Under the pieces are notes generated by a model, which saw nothing but the letters and a program-made list of their open reading frames with translations, was not told the DNA's origin and did not search any database. Shown here one piece after another: positions 26,914-34,673 of a DNA stretch of 64,000 nucleotides. Within the stretch, counting starts at the first letter, position 1. The number at the start of each line of letters is the position of its first letter. The position numbers were made by a program, and so were the translations under genes. The DNA is taken from contig NZ_JAGTUK010000003.1 in the NCBI RefSeq assembly GCF_018224615.1, positions 358,339 through 422,338 of the forward strand, given 5' to 3'. The DNA comes from Microbacterium paraoxydans. GTDB lineage: Bacteria; Actinomycetota; Actinomycetes; Actinomycetales; Microbacteriaceae.

Positions 26914-27984
26914 ATGAGCGCGAGCGCGGCTCGAGGTGCTGCGCTGCCCGCTGCCGTGGCGGCGGCGGCGACGCTGCTGCTGTCGGGGTGCACGGGGCCG
27001 CCCACGCCGGCTCCCGAGGTGACTGCGGTGTTCACGTCGGAGGCGGTCGCCGTGGCCGAGGGGCTCGACGCGCCGTGGTCGATCGCTTTCCACGGGAGCA
27101 CCGCGCTCGTGAGCGAACGAGACACCGGCACCGTGGTCGAGATCGGGACGGACGGCGGCGTGCGCGAGGTCGCGGTGCTCGACGGTGTCGTGGCGGGCGG
27201 GGAAGGCGGGCTGCTCGGGCTCGCGGTGCACGACGGGTACCTGTACGCCTATGCGACGGCGGACGAGGGGAACCGTGTCGAGCGTCACGAGCTGCGGGGG
27301 ACGCCGGGCTCGCTGCGACTGGGACCGGCAGAGCCCATCCTGTCCGGGATCCCCTCTGCGCCCACGCACAACGGGGGCCGTATCGCGTTCGGCCCGGACG
27401 GGCGACTGTACGTCACGACGGGCGACGCGGGCGACGGTCGCCGCGCCCAGGACCCGCAGTCGCTGGCCGGGAAGATCCTCCGCGTGGAGGCCGATGGCAC
27501 CGTTCCATCGGACAACCCGTTTCCGGGCTCCCCGGTCTACAGCCTCGGTCACCGCAACCCGCAGGGACTCGCGTGGGCAGACGACGGCACCCTGTTCGCG
27601 AGCGAGTTCGGGCAGAACACGTGGGACGAGCTCAACGTGGTCGTCCCCGGGGGCAATTACGGCTGGCCCGAGGTGGAGGGAATCGCGGAGAAGGACGGCT
27701 TCGTCGATCCGGTGCAGCAGTGGGCACCCGCGGACGCTAGCCCGAGCGGGATCACGGTGGTGCAGGGCCGCCTCCTGATCGCGAACCTGCGCGGCGAGCG
27801 GTTGCGCGAGGTGCCCGTGGACGACCTGGGTTCCTCGGCCGAGAGCGGGATCGGACGACACGGGCGGCTGCGCGACGTGGTGGTCGCACCGGACGGTGAG
27901 GTGTGGATCCTCACGAACAACACCGACGGGCGCGGGAGCCCACGGGAGGGCGACGACCGCATTCTCGCGGTGGAAGCGGAGTGA
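26914..27984 (+). CDS. Lipoprotein PQQ-dependent sugar dehydrogenase-like protein
   Basis: A 356-residue secreted lipoprotein. The signal peptide ends in the lipobox LLLSGC, with the lipidated cysteine at about residue 27. The remainder is a six-bladed beta-propeller of the soluble glucose dehydrogenase/Hedgehog-interacting type: DAPWSIAFHGS, GGLLGLAVH, THNGGRIAFGPDGRLYVTTG, SLGHRNPQGLAWADDG and GGNYGWPEVEG are its typical blade motifs. Such proteins oxidise sugars using PQQ and calcium, although many homologues have no proven activity. The ATG at 26914 gives the intact signal peptide. No PQQ synthesis genes are in the window, so the cofactor would have to come from elsewhere. Confidence 0.88.
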   Translation: MSASAARGAALPAAVAAAATLLLSGCTGPPTPAPEVTAVFTSEAVAVAEGLDAPWSIAFHGSTALVSERDTGTVVEIGTDGGVREVAVLDGVVAGGEGGLLGLAVHDGYLYAYATADEGNRVERHELRGTPGSLRLGPAEPILSGIPSAPTHNGGRIAFGPDGRLYVTTGDAGDGRRAQDPQSLAGKILRVEADGTVPSDNPFPGSPVYSLGHRNPQGLAWADDGTLFASEFGQNTWDELNVVVPGGNYGWPEVEGIAEKDGFVDPVQQWAPADASPSGITVVQGRLLIANLRGERLREVPVDDLGSSAESGIGRHGRLRDVVVAPDGEVWILTNNTDGRGSPREGDDRILAVEAE

Positions 27985-28059
27985 CCGCGACTCCTGCCAC
28001 CGGGGACGCCCGTGTGTCAAGCACCGCCGCGTTCGAGCTCGCGATTGTCAGACTCGGGT

Positions 28060-29025
28060 ATGGCCTTCATCGGATTCCACGCCTCGCACGAGCAGATCCC
28101 CCCGAGCGCGCTGCTCGACGCGGTCGTCGCCGCGGAAACCGCGGGGTTCGACGGCGCGATGTGCTCGGACCACCTCGCCCCCTGGTTGCCGGAGCAGGGC
28201 GAGTCCGGCTTCGCGCTGAGCTGGATCGCCGCGGCGCTCGCGCGCACGAGCTTCTCGATCGGGCTGGTCAACGCGCCGGGTCAGCGCTATCACCCGGTCG
28301 TGATGGCGCAGGCGTTCGCGACGCTGGAGGAGATGTTCCCCTGGCGGTTCTGGGCGGCGCTCGGCAGCGGCGAGGCGATGAACGAACATGTCACGGGCGA
28401 TCCGTGGCCGAGCAAGGAGCTCCGCAACGGCCGGCTGCGGGAGAGCGTCGATGTGATCCGGAGGCTGCTGGACGGCGAGGAGGTCACGCACGACGGCCTC
28501 GTGCGGGTGCATCGGGCACGCGTCTGGAGCCGTCCCGCCGAGCCGCCGCCGCTGCTCGCCGCCGCGGTGAGCCCGGAGACGGCGCGCTGGGCGGCCGCGT
28601 GGGCGCAGGGTCTGGCGACCGTGGCGCAGGAGCCGGCGGCGCTCGGCCGTGTGGTCGACGCCTACCGCTCGGCCGGCGGCGAGGGGCCCTGCGTGCTGCA
28701 GGTGCATGTCAGCTGGGCCGACACCGACGCCGAGGCGCTCGAACTCGCCAGGACCCAGTGGCGTCAGGGCGTGCTGACGCCGTCGCTGACGTGGAACATC
28801 GAGCAGCCGGAGGACTTCGACGCCGCGGTGGGCGAGGTCGACGAGAGCGCACTGCGGTCTGCGGTACTCGTGGAGCACGACCCCGTCGCGCTCGCGGATC
28901 GCATCGCCGAGCTGGCGCGGATCGGCTTCGACCGCGTGTACCTCCATCACGTCGGACAGGAGCAGTCCGACTTCCTGGACGCGGCGGAATCCCTGATCCT
29001 GCCGGGGCTGCGCGCACGGCTGTGA
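28060..29025 (+). CDS. LLM-class flavin-dependent oxidoreductase
   Basis: A 321-residue bacterial-luciferase-like TIM-barrel protein, beginning MAFIGFHASHEQIPPS, with MCSDHLAPWLPEQGESGFALSW near residue 30 and WAALGSGEAMNEHVTG near residue 100. The HASHEQ start is what I remember of the family annotated as probable non-F420 flavinoid oxidoreductase (TIGR03885); F420 binding cannot be excluded from sequence alone. Substrate unknown. I chose the ATG at 28060; an upstream GTG in frame would add a basic, unlikely extension. A CAGACT hexamer 5 nt before the ATG may be a leaderless-type -10. Confidence 0.8.
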   Translation: MAFIGFHASHEQIPPSALLDAVVAAETAGFDGAMCSDHLAPWLPEQGESGFALSWIAAALARTSFSIGLVNAPGQRYHPVVMAQAFATLEEMFPWRFWAALGSGEAMNEHVTGDPWPSKELRNGRLRESVDVIRRLLDGEEVTHDGLVRVHRARVWSRPAEPPPLLAAAVSPETARWAAAWAQGLATVAQEPAALGRVVDAYRSAGGEGPCVLQVHVSWADTDAEALELARTQWRQGVLTPSLTWNIEQPEDFDAAVGEVDESALRSAVLVEHDPVALADRIAELARIGFDRVYLHHVGQEQSDFLDAAESLILPGLRARL

Positions 29026-29053
29026 CGTGATCGCGAGGAGCTGAGGGGGAGTG

Positions 29054-29129
29054 TGGTGGGCGATACCGGACTCGAACCGATGACCTCTTCCGTGTGAAGG
29101 AAGCGCGCTACCAACTGCGCCAATCGCCC
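29054..29129 (-). tRNA. tRNA-Val (anticodon CAC)
   Basis: The minus strand folds into a complete cloverleaf with acceptor GGGCGAT/ATCGCCC, an anticodon stem CTTCC/GGAAG around the loop TTCACAC (anticodon CAC), and a T-loop GGTTCGAGTCC. Discriminator A is followed by an encoded CCA (29056-29054). It reads GUG codons. It is very similar to tRNA-Val(GAC) on the opposite strand ~440 bp away. Confidence 0.95.
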
Positions 29130-29280
29130 ATACCCGCGGGGTACGTCAACCGATACTACCGGACGCTCGGAGCCTCTGATGACCACTCTGCGAGACACGC
29201 GCGAGATTCGCTCCGGGTTTGGCACGGGGAGATTCATCGGCTAATGTTTCATGAGTGCCCGGGACAACCGGGAACGAAAT

Positions 29281-29353
29281 GCGGATGTAGCGCAGTTGGT
29301 AGCGCACAACCTTGCCAAGGTTGGGGTCGCGAGTTCGAGTCTCGTCATCCGCT
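29281..29353 (+). tRNA. tRNA-Gly (anticodon GCC)
   Basis: Cloverleaf with acceptor GCGGATG pairing to CATCCGC, anticodon loop TTGCCAA (GCC) and T-arm GAGTTCGAGTCTC. Discriminator is T and the CCA end is not encoded. It decodes GGC and GGU. Confidence 0.95.
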
Positions 29354-29405
29354 CGAGTGCAGTAGGTCTTCTCGAAGATCGGCAGCACGTGGGGTCAATC
29401 CACAC

Positions 29406-29476
29406 GGTGGCGTGGCCGAGCGGCTAGGCACCGGCCTGCAAAGCCGTTTACACGGGTTCGAATCCCGTCGCCACCT
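29406..29476 (+). tRNA. tRNA-Cys (anticodon GCA)
   Basis: A 71-nt cloverleaf with acceptor GGTGGCG/CGCCACC, anticodon loop CTGCAAA (GCA) and T-arm GGGTTCGAATCCC. Discriminator is T, as expected for tRNA-Cys; CCA is not encoded. Confidence 0.95.
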
Positions 29477-29501
29477 CGCTGAAACTGAATAGCCCCAACG
29501 G

Positions 29502-29576
29502 GCGCGATTGGCGCAGCGGTAGCGCGCTTCCCTGACACGGAAGAGGTCACTGGTTCGATCCCAGTATCGCGCACCA
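29502..29576 (+). tRNA. tRNA-Val (anticodon GAC)
   Basis: Cloverleaf with acceptor GCGCGAT/ATCGCGC, anticodon loop CTGACAC (GAC) and T-arm CTGGTTCGATCCCAG. CCA is encoded at 29574-29576. It reads GUC and GUU codons. A strong terminator follows immediately. Confidence 0.95.
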
Positions 29577-29580
29577 CCTG

Positions 29581-29608
29581 AAACCCCCGGATTCCCCGGG
29601 GGTTTTTT
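29581..29608 (+). terminator. Rho-independent terminator of the tRNA cluster
   Basis: A 7-bp CCCCCGG/CCGGGGG stem (29584-29590 with 29596-29602), extendable with A-T pairs, is followed by six T residues. It is the clearest intrinsic terminator in the window and ends the Gly-Cys-Val tRNA unit. Confidence 0.85.
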
Positions 29609-29626
29609 GTTGCGTCGGTGACGGGC

Positions 29627-30193
29627 TCAGCCGCGGCGGAAGACCTTGCGCGCGAGCGATACCGTCATCCAGACGGCGACCACCCAGGGCCCGGCCACGA
29701 TGATCGGATCGAGCCAGGTGTGCCGGACGTCGATCCGACCGCGCCCGAACCGCGAGGACAGCGGGCGATGCCGCGGTTCCCCGAGCACGCCGGTCTGCGT
29801 GACCGGGTTGTCGGGGTGCGGTGTCGCGAGGGAACGCACGTGCGCCCCGACGGACTCGATGCGGTCGCCGATCACGAGCAGCAGCCAGCGCGTGTTCTTC
29901 GTCTCACTGAAATGGTCGTAGGCGAAGCGGCGCACGCTCCCGGACAGGCCGTGCAGCGGCTGCGCCGTCCCGAACACGGGAGGGACCATGGCGTGTTCGA
30001 TCGAGCGCTCCCTGCCCTCCCCGCCCGGCTGCGGGTCCGGACGCGTCCAGTGGGCGCCCGTGTCTCCGTAGTCCTCGAGCTGCTGCCAGGTGCGGCGGTG
30101 CTCCGGCGGGAGGTCGGTGCCCCATCCGGGGATGCGGTCGCGGAGCTCGTCCGCGGTCGGTGCCAGCTTCGGCTTGTGCGCTTCGTACGGCAT
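29627..30193 (-). CDS. Hypothetical protein with C-terminal membrane anchor
   Basis: A 188-residue protein I do not recognise. The first ~160 residues are hydrophilic with many Pro, Arg, Asp and Trp residues (for example PGWGTDLPPEHRRTWQQ), and residues ~163-183 form one hydrophobic helix followed by a basic RKVFRRG tail. This topology suggests a C-terminally anchored protein. It follows the zinc alcohol dehydrogenase by 3 bp in the same direction and must be co-transcribed, so a role connected to that enzyme or its substrate is the best contextual guess. Confidence 0.65.
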   Translation of the reverse strand: MPYEAHKPKLAPTADELRDRIPGWGTDLPPEHRRTWQQLEDYGDTGAHWTRPDPQPGGEGRERSIEHAMVPPVFGTAQPLHGLSGSVRRFAYDHFSETKNTRWLLLVIGDRIESVGAHVRSLATPHPDNPVTQTGVLGEPRHRPLSSRFGRGRIDVRHTWLDPIIVAGPWVVAVWMTVSLARKVFRRG

Positions 30194-30196
30194 GGC

Positions 30197-31345
30197 TCAG
30201 TCCTCTCCCATGGTGATGACGGGTTTGATGCAGTCGTCCAGCTTGCTGGAGAACACGTGGTACGCCTCCGCGATGTGCTCGAGCGGGAAGCGGTGGGTGA
30301 GCAGCTCGCTCGGGCGCACGTGCCCCGCCTGGATGTGCTCCAGGAGTCGGGGCCACTGGCGGAGCACGGGCGCCTGGTTTCCGCGGATGGTGAGGCCCTT
30401 GTTCATCGCGTCACCGAGGCGCACGGCGGACACCAGCGGGCCGTAGGCGCCGATCATGGAGACGGTCCCGCCCTTGCGGACCGAGTCGATCGCCCAGTTC
30501 ACGGCCACGGGGGACCCGCCCTGCAACTTGAGCTTGGCCGCGGTCACGTGCTGGATCAGATTGCCGTCGGCCTCCGCGCCCACGGCATCGATGGCCACGT
30601 CCGCTCCGAGGTGCCCCGTCGCCTTCTTCATGGCCAGCACGGGGTCGCCGACCTCCTTGATGTGCATGGTCTCCGCGAACGCGAAGTCCCTCGCCTTGTC
30701 GAGGCGGTAGTCGAGGTGGTCCACCACGATCACCCGCCCCGCTCCGAGGAACCAGGCGGAGCGCGCGGCGGCGAGCCCCACCGGTCCTGCGCCGAAGACG
30801 GCGACGGTGTCGCCCTCCGCGATGTCGCCGAGCTGCGCGCCGAAGTAGCCGGTGGAGAACGCGTCGGTGAGCAGGAGCGCGTCCTCGGAGGACAGCCAGT
30901 CGGGCACGACCGACGGGCCGACGTCGGCGAAGGGAACCCGCACGAATTCGGCCTGACCGCCGTCGTAGCCTCCGGTCGTGTGCGAGTAGCCGTAGATACC
31001 ACCGACAGCCGTGGCGTTGGGGTTGACGTTGTGGCAGTTGGAGAAGAGCCCGCGCGCGCAGAAGTAGCAGGAGCCGCACGCGATGTTGAACGGCACCATG
31101 ACCCGGTCGCCCACGGTCAGGTTCTGCACGGACGAGCCCACCTCGTGCACGACGCCGACGATCTCGTGGCCGAACGTGTGCCCGATCCGGGTGTCCGGCA
31201 TCATGCCGTGGTACAGGTGGAGGTCGGAACCGCAGATCGCGGCGTGGGTGACACGCACGATGGCGTCGTTGGGGTGCTCGATCCGTGGTTCCGCTTTCTC
31301 GGTCACCTGGATCTTGTAGGGGCCGCGGTACGTCATGGCGCGCAT
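30197..31345 (-). CDS. Zinc-dependent alcohol dehydrogenase (formaldehyde dehydrogenase-like)
   Basis: A 382-residue medium-chain dehydrogenase. Catalytic zinc ligands are Cys38 in AAICGSDLH and the His60-Glu61 pair in FGHEIVG. The structural zinc site is Cys90/93/96/104. The NAD(P)-binding motif FGAGPVGLAAARS lies near residue 190. Length and layout match the glutathione-independent formaldehyde dehydrogenase/threonine dehydrogenase-like branch, often described as general alcohol or aldehyde detoxifying enzymes. The ATG follows AGAGGAAC. Downstream is a 3-bp-spaced membrane-anchored hypothetical gene. The specific substrate is not evident. Confidence 0.9.
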   Translation of the reverse strand: MRAMTYRGPYKIQVTEKAEPRIEHPNDAIVRVTHAAICGSDLHLYHGMMPDTRIGHTFGHEIVGVVHEVGSSVQNLTVGDRVMVPFNIACGSCYFCARGLFSNCHNVNPNATAVGGIYGYSHTTGGYDGGQAEFVRVPFADVGPSVVPDWLSSEDALLLTDAFSTGYFGAQLGDIAEGDTVAVFGAGPVGLAAARSAWFLGAGRVIVVDHLDYRLDKARDFAFAETMHIKEVGDPVLAMKKATGHLGADVAIDAVGAEADGNLIQHVTAAKLKLQGGSPVAVNWAIDSVRKGGTVSMIGAYGPLVSAVRLGDAMNKGLTIRGNQAPVLRQWPRLLEHIQAGHVRPSELLTHRFPLEHIAEAYHVFSSKLDDCIKPVITMGED

Positions 31346-31459
31346 TGCTGTTCCTCTCGAGAGTCGATCGGTGGATGCGGGCGGCCGGACGGGCGTCGTG
31401 CTCTCGTGCCACCGGAGTGACGAGCAGGCGGACCTCCGAGCTGCGGTGAGCTGTCGACG

Positions 31460-31603
31460 CTAGGTCGAGGGTTCGCGCCGACGCAGGCCGTTGACGAGAC
31501 GGCCAGCGAGGAGTAGCTTCGCGCTCCCGCGCGCGACCGGCTTCACCGGGTCGATGTCAATCCCCGTGTCCGCCGAGAACCGCCCTCGTAGCCTCGGGGC
31601 CAT
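31460..31603 (-). CDS. Possible 47-residue basic small protein
   Basis: An ORF from the ATG at 31603, with TGIDIDPVKPVARGSAKLL in its middle and a basic C-terminus (GLRRREPST). Codon third positions are mostly G/C, and the composition is protein-like where the opposite strand reads as Arg/Ser/Pro-rich. It could also start at 31666. Its ATG overlaps, on the other strand, the start chosen for the DUF6098-like gene, so at least one of those two starts may need moving. No function recognised. Confidence 0.35.
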   Translation of the reverse strand: MAPRLRGRFSADTGIDIDPVKPVARGSAKLLLAGRLVNGLRRREPST

Positions 31604-32102
31604 GTCGGAATCGATGTCGATCGCGATGTGCGCTCCGGAGTTGCCCGGCGCACGCGACAACGCCACGGGGCTGCGGCGGGTGTCCCACCTCTCGCAGCTG
31701 GCCGCGGTCGTCCGCGCGTGCGCCGGACTGCACGTGCGCTACTCGGAAGGCCCGGATGCGGACGCGCGACGTTCGAGCGTCGACACCGAGAGCGGCCTGG
31801 AGCTGCCCGGCCTCTCGGTCAACCCGCTCGACGCCGAGCGCTGGTGGACGCGCCCGCTGGAGGACTGGCTGGCACGGCAGCTGTGCCAGTACCGGCATCT
31901 GGCGGAGCAGGAGCCGCGGCGCATCGCCTGGATCCTGCGCGGCGAGCTGTGCGGACGCGGCCCCGACTGCGAGCCGCTGCTGCGCGACGTGGAACCGGTC
32001 GCGGTGCTGGACGAGGACCTGCTCGCCGAGGCGCACGAGCGATACAACCGCAACTTCGACGCCGGCCGAGGACCGGCAGACGACGAAGACGAGTCCTCAT
32101 GA
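31602..32102 (+). CDS. Conserved hypothetical protein, DUF6098-like
   Basis: A 166-residue soluble protein. Its core starts at LRRVSHLSQLAAVVRACAGL and runs through DTESGLELPGLSVNPL, a Trp-Trp-containing helix and RRIAWILRGELCGRGPDCEPLL to an acidic tail. This resembles the DUF6098 family of actinobacteria, of unknown function; I hold that assignment loosely. The ATG at 31602 is 7 nt after TAGCCT, so a leaderless start is likely; an ATG at 31617 is an alternative. It overlaps the downstream metallohydrolase gene by 4 nt. Confidence 0.7.
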   Translation: MSESMSIAMCAPELPGARDNATGLRRVSHLSQLAAVVRACAGLHVRYSEGPDADARRSSVDTESGLELPGLSVNPLDAERWWTRPLEDWLARQLCQYRHLAEQEPRRIAWILRGELCGRGPDCEPLLRDVEPVAVLDEDLLAEAHERYNRNFDAGRGPADDEDESS

Positions 32103-32851
32103 GTGTCCCGGACGGGTGGGCGGAACTCGTCCCCGGGTTCTTCCGCCTGTGCGTCGCCGACGTGAACTGCTACCTGGTGCGCACGTCCGACGGCATGACG
32201 CTGTTCGACGCGGGGCTCCCGCGCACGCGCACGGTGCTCGGCGAGCTTCTGACCCACCTCGGTGCACAGCGGAGCGACATCGATGCGGTCGTGCTCACCC
32301 ACGGCCACTTCGATCACGTGGGCACGGCGCGCGCACTCCAGCGGGAAGGCGCGTCCGTGATCGTCCATCCGCGAGACGTTAGGCTGGCACGACACCCGTA
32401 CCGGTACCGACCGGCGTCGCCGCGTCTCAGCTACGTGTTCGGTCATCCGCGCGGCATCCCGACGATCGCCCGCATGGCAGCAGCCGGCGCGTTGACAGTG
32501 CGAGGCGTGGAGGCGCAGCCACGCGTGGCCCACGGACGAAGCATCGATGCGCCCGGCACGCCGATCGCACTGTGGACGCCCGGGCACACGGACGGACACT
32601 GCGCATACTTCTTCCCATCGGAGGGGGTGCTGATCCTCGGCGACGCGCTGGTGACCCTCGACCCCTACACGGGGGAGGAAGGTCCGCAGATCGTGGCCAA
32701 CGCGGCGACCGCCGTCCCCGACGAGGCACTGGCGTCGCTGACGACCCTCGCGGCCACCGAGGCCAGGGTCGCTCTCCCCGGCCACGGCGCCGCGGTGCGA
32801 GACGGCATCGGGCCGGCGGTGGCGCAGGCGCTGCGCCGCGGAGCGCACTGA
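32099..32851 (+). CDS. MBL-fold metallo-hydrolase
   Basis: A 250-residue metallo-beta-lactamase-fold protein. The zinc motif is LTHGHFDHVG (HxHxDH) near residue 64. Further metal ligands are in TPGHTDGHC (~163), LILGDALVT (~182) and LPGHG (~227). It belongs to the broad glyoxalase II/lactonase-like group; the substrate cannot be told from sequence. Its ATG overlaps the stop of the DUF6098-like gene, so the two are translationally coupled. It converges on the photolyase gene, 13 bp away. Confidence 0.88.
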   Translation: MSVPDGWAELVPGFFRLCVADVNCYLVRTSDGMTLFDAGLPRTRTVLGELLTHLGAQRSDIDAVVLTHGHFDHVGTARALQREGASVIVHPRDVRLARHPYRYRPASPRLSYVFGHPRGIPTIARMAAAGALTVRGVEAQPRVAHGRSIDAPGTPIALWTPGHTDGHCAYFFPSEGVLILGDALVTLDPYTGEEGPQIVANAATAVPDEALASLTTLAATEARVALPGHGAAVRDGIGPAVAQALRRGAH

Positions 32852-32864
32852 CGCTCCGCCGGGG

Positions 32865-34214
32865 TCACCGGCCGGGCACAGGGGCTCGCTTGACCTCGTC
32901 GTACGCGGCGAGCGCGGCCGCCCGCGTGGCCTTCAGATCGACGATCGGCTCGGTGGGGGCATCGGCGGCCCATCGCGCCACGTACACGCCGTCGGCGTCG
33001 AACTTCTTCGCCTGGAGCTCCGGGTTGAACACGCGGAAGTAGGGCGCGGCGTCGGCGCCCGAGCCCGCGACCCACTGCCAGTTGAACGGGTTGCTCGCCT
33101 CGTCCGCGTCGACCAGGGTGTCCCAGAACCAGTCCTCGCCCAGGCGCCAGTCGATGAGCAGGTTCTTGATGAGGAACGACGCGGTGACCATGCGCACGCG
33201 GTTGTGCATGAAGCCGGTGTGCCACAGCTCGCGCATCCCGGCGTCGACGAGGGGCACTCCGGTCTCGCCGTGCTGCCACGCGTCGAGCTGTTGCGGGTCG
33301 AGTCCGGGCCAGGGGAAGGCGTCGAACTCGGTCCGGAGGTTCTCCGTGGCGAGGTCGGGGAAGTGATAGAGCGTGTGCCAGGCGAACTCGCGCCAGCCGA
33401 GCTCGGACAGGAACCGCGCGGAGCCGTCGACCTCTGTCGCCTCCGCCCACACGGTGTACGGGCTGAGTTCACCCCAGCGCAGCCGAGGGGAGAGCTGCGA
33501 GGTCACACCTGCGGCGGGTTCATCCCTGGCGCGGTCGTAGTCGGGAAGGTCATGCGTGAGGAAGTGGCGCAGTTGGCGCCGGGCGGCAGGCTCGCCCGGT
33601 TCCCAGGTCTCGCGGAGTCCGCCGGCCCAGTCCGGTCGGGTGGGCAGCAGCGACCAGGCGTCGAGGTCGTCGGAGCGGACCGTGACGTCGGCTCCGTCGA
33701 GTTCGCGCGGCTCGGGCAGTGGAGAGCGCGGTGCGGGGAGCGCGAGGCAGGCCCGCCAGAAGGGCGTGAACACGGAGTAGTGCGTGCCACTGCCGGTCGT
33801 GACGGTCCACGGCTCATGCAGGAGCGAGGCCGCGAACGACTCCACCGTCAGCCCCTGCTCGCGCAGTGCCGACTTCAGGGCGCTGTCGATGTCGCGGTGA
33901 GCTCGACCGTAGCGACGGTTCCAGTACACCGCGCCGGCGCCCGTCTCGGCGACGACCTCGGTCACCACGTGCTCCGCGGGGCCCCGGCGCAGCACCAGGC
34001 GTGCGCCCCGCTCACGCAGACGCTCACCGAGCGAGGCCAGGGAGTGGTGCAGCCACCACTTCGACGCCCCGCCGAGCGGCCGCACCCCCGGCGACTCCTC
34101 GTCCAGCACGAACAGCGCGATCACGGGCGCACCGCGGTCCATGGCCGCGCGCAGCGCGGGGTTGTCGGCCAGGCGGAGGTCGTCGCGGAACCAGACGACG
34201 GACGGCGCGCTCAT
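32865..34214 (-). CDS. phr: Deoxyribodipyrimidine photo-lyase
   Basis: A 449-residue class I cryptochrome/photolyase. The N-terminal antenna-binding alpha/beta domain starts APSVVWFRDDLRLADNP. The FAD-binding helical domain has LRWGELSPYTVW, ELGWREFAWHTLY, HTGFMHNRVRMVTASFLIK and DEASNPFNWQWVAGSG. These are the classical motifs for CPD repair using blue light and reduced FAD. The start ATG overlaps the DoxX stop by 4 nt, so the two are co-transcribed, DoxX first. No carotenoid genes are nearby, which are common neighbours elsewhere. Confidence 0.94.
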   Translation of the reverse strand: MSAPSVVWFRDDLRLADNPALRAAMDRGAPVIALFVLDEESPGVRPLGGASKWWLHHSLASLGERLRERGARLVLRRGPAEHVVTEVVAETGAGAVYWNRRYGRAHRDIDSALKSALREQGLTVESFAASLLHEPWTVTTGSGTHYSVFTPFWRACLALPAPRSPLPEPRELDGADVTVRSDDLDAWSLLPTRPDWAGGLRETWEPGEPAARRQLRHFLTHDLPDYDRARDEPAAGVTSQLSPRLRWGELSPYTVWAEATEVDGSARFLSELGWREFAWHTLYHFPDLATENLRTEFDAFPWPGLDPQQLDAWQHGETGVPLVDAGMRELWHTGFMHNRVRMVTASFLIKNLLIDWRLGEDWFWDTLVDADEASNPFNWQWVAGSGADAAPYFRVFNPELQAKKFDADGVYVARWAADAPTEPIVDLKATRAAALAAYDEVKRAPVPGR

Positions 34215-34588
34215 CGTGTCACCCACAGTGCCCAGCCGATCAGGACGGGTTGCAGGAACAGGCGGCCGAAACGCTTCCCGTCCGTGTCCAGTCCCGGTGC
34301 GGAGCGGCCGGTCCGCCACTGGTACCAGTTGCCGGGGAAGACGGCGGCGAGGAACGCGGCCGTGGCCGCTCCGAAGACCCGACGCTGGCGGGGGAGCGCG
34401 ATGAGTGCGGCTGCGAGGGCGACCTCCGCGGCACCGGACGCGCGCACGACCGTATCCTTGTCGAGACCTGCGAGGCGGGTGACCGCGTCGGGCACCACCA
34501 CCCGGAAGCCGCGTGTCTGCGTGAAGTGCGTCACGCCAATCGTGCCGAGGGCGAGAGCGAGGATCCAGCGGGCGATCGTCCGGGTCAT
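34211..34588 (-). CDS. DoxX-family membrane protein
   Basis: A 125-residue protein with four hydrophobic segments (about residues 4-22, 45-66, 70-88 and 108-124), matching the small DoxX-like fold. DoxX proteins are linked to thiol or oxidative-stress systems in mycobacteria, but most members are uncharacterised. The motif AAFLAAVFPGNWYQW lies in the third segment. It is the first gene of a two-gene unit with photolyase, and diverges from thrS with 85 bp between starts. Confidence 0.75.
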   Translation of the reverse strand: MTRTIARWILALALGTIGVTHFTQTRGFRVVVPDAVTRLAGLDKDTVVRASGAAEVALAAALIALPRQRRVFGAATAAFLAAVFPGNWYQWRTGRSAPGLDTDGKRFGRLFLQPVLIGWALWVTR

Positions 34589-34641
34589 GGGGACACGCTA
34601 CCGTCCGCGCGGCGACGGTCGGCGGCGCCCCGGCGGGCGAG

Positions 34642-34647
34642 TAGCCT
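34642..34647 (+). promoter_or_regulatory. -10 element of the thrS promoter
   Basis: TAGCCT lies 26 nt before the thrS GTG, allowing a short ~20-nt leader that contains GATGGAG as ribosome-binding site. No T-box structure fits so short a leader. Confidence 0.5.
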
Positions 34648-34673
34648 AGAGGCCGACCCAGATGGAGTGATCA

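Noticed and set aside
29281..29576. tRNA cluster as an integration site of a mobile element
   Set aside because: No integrase, direct repeats of tRNA 3' ends or foreign-looking genes flank it.
34589..34673. T-box or other riboswitch in front of thrS
   Set aside because: The leader after the TAGCCT hexamer is only about 20 nt, too short for a T-box.
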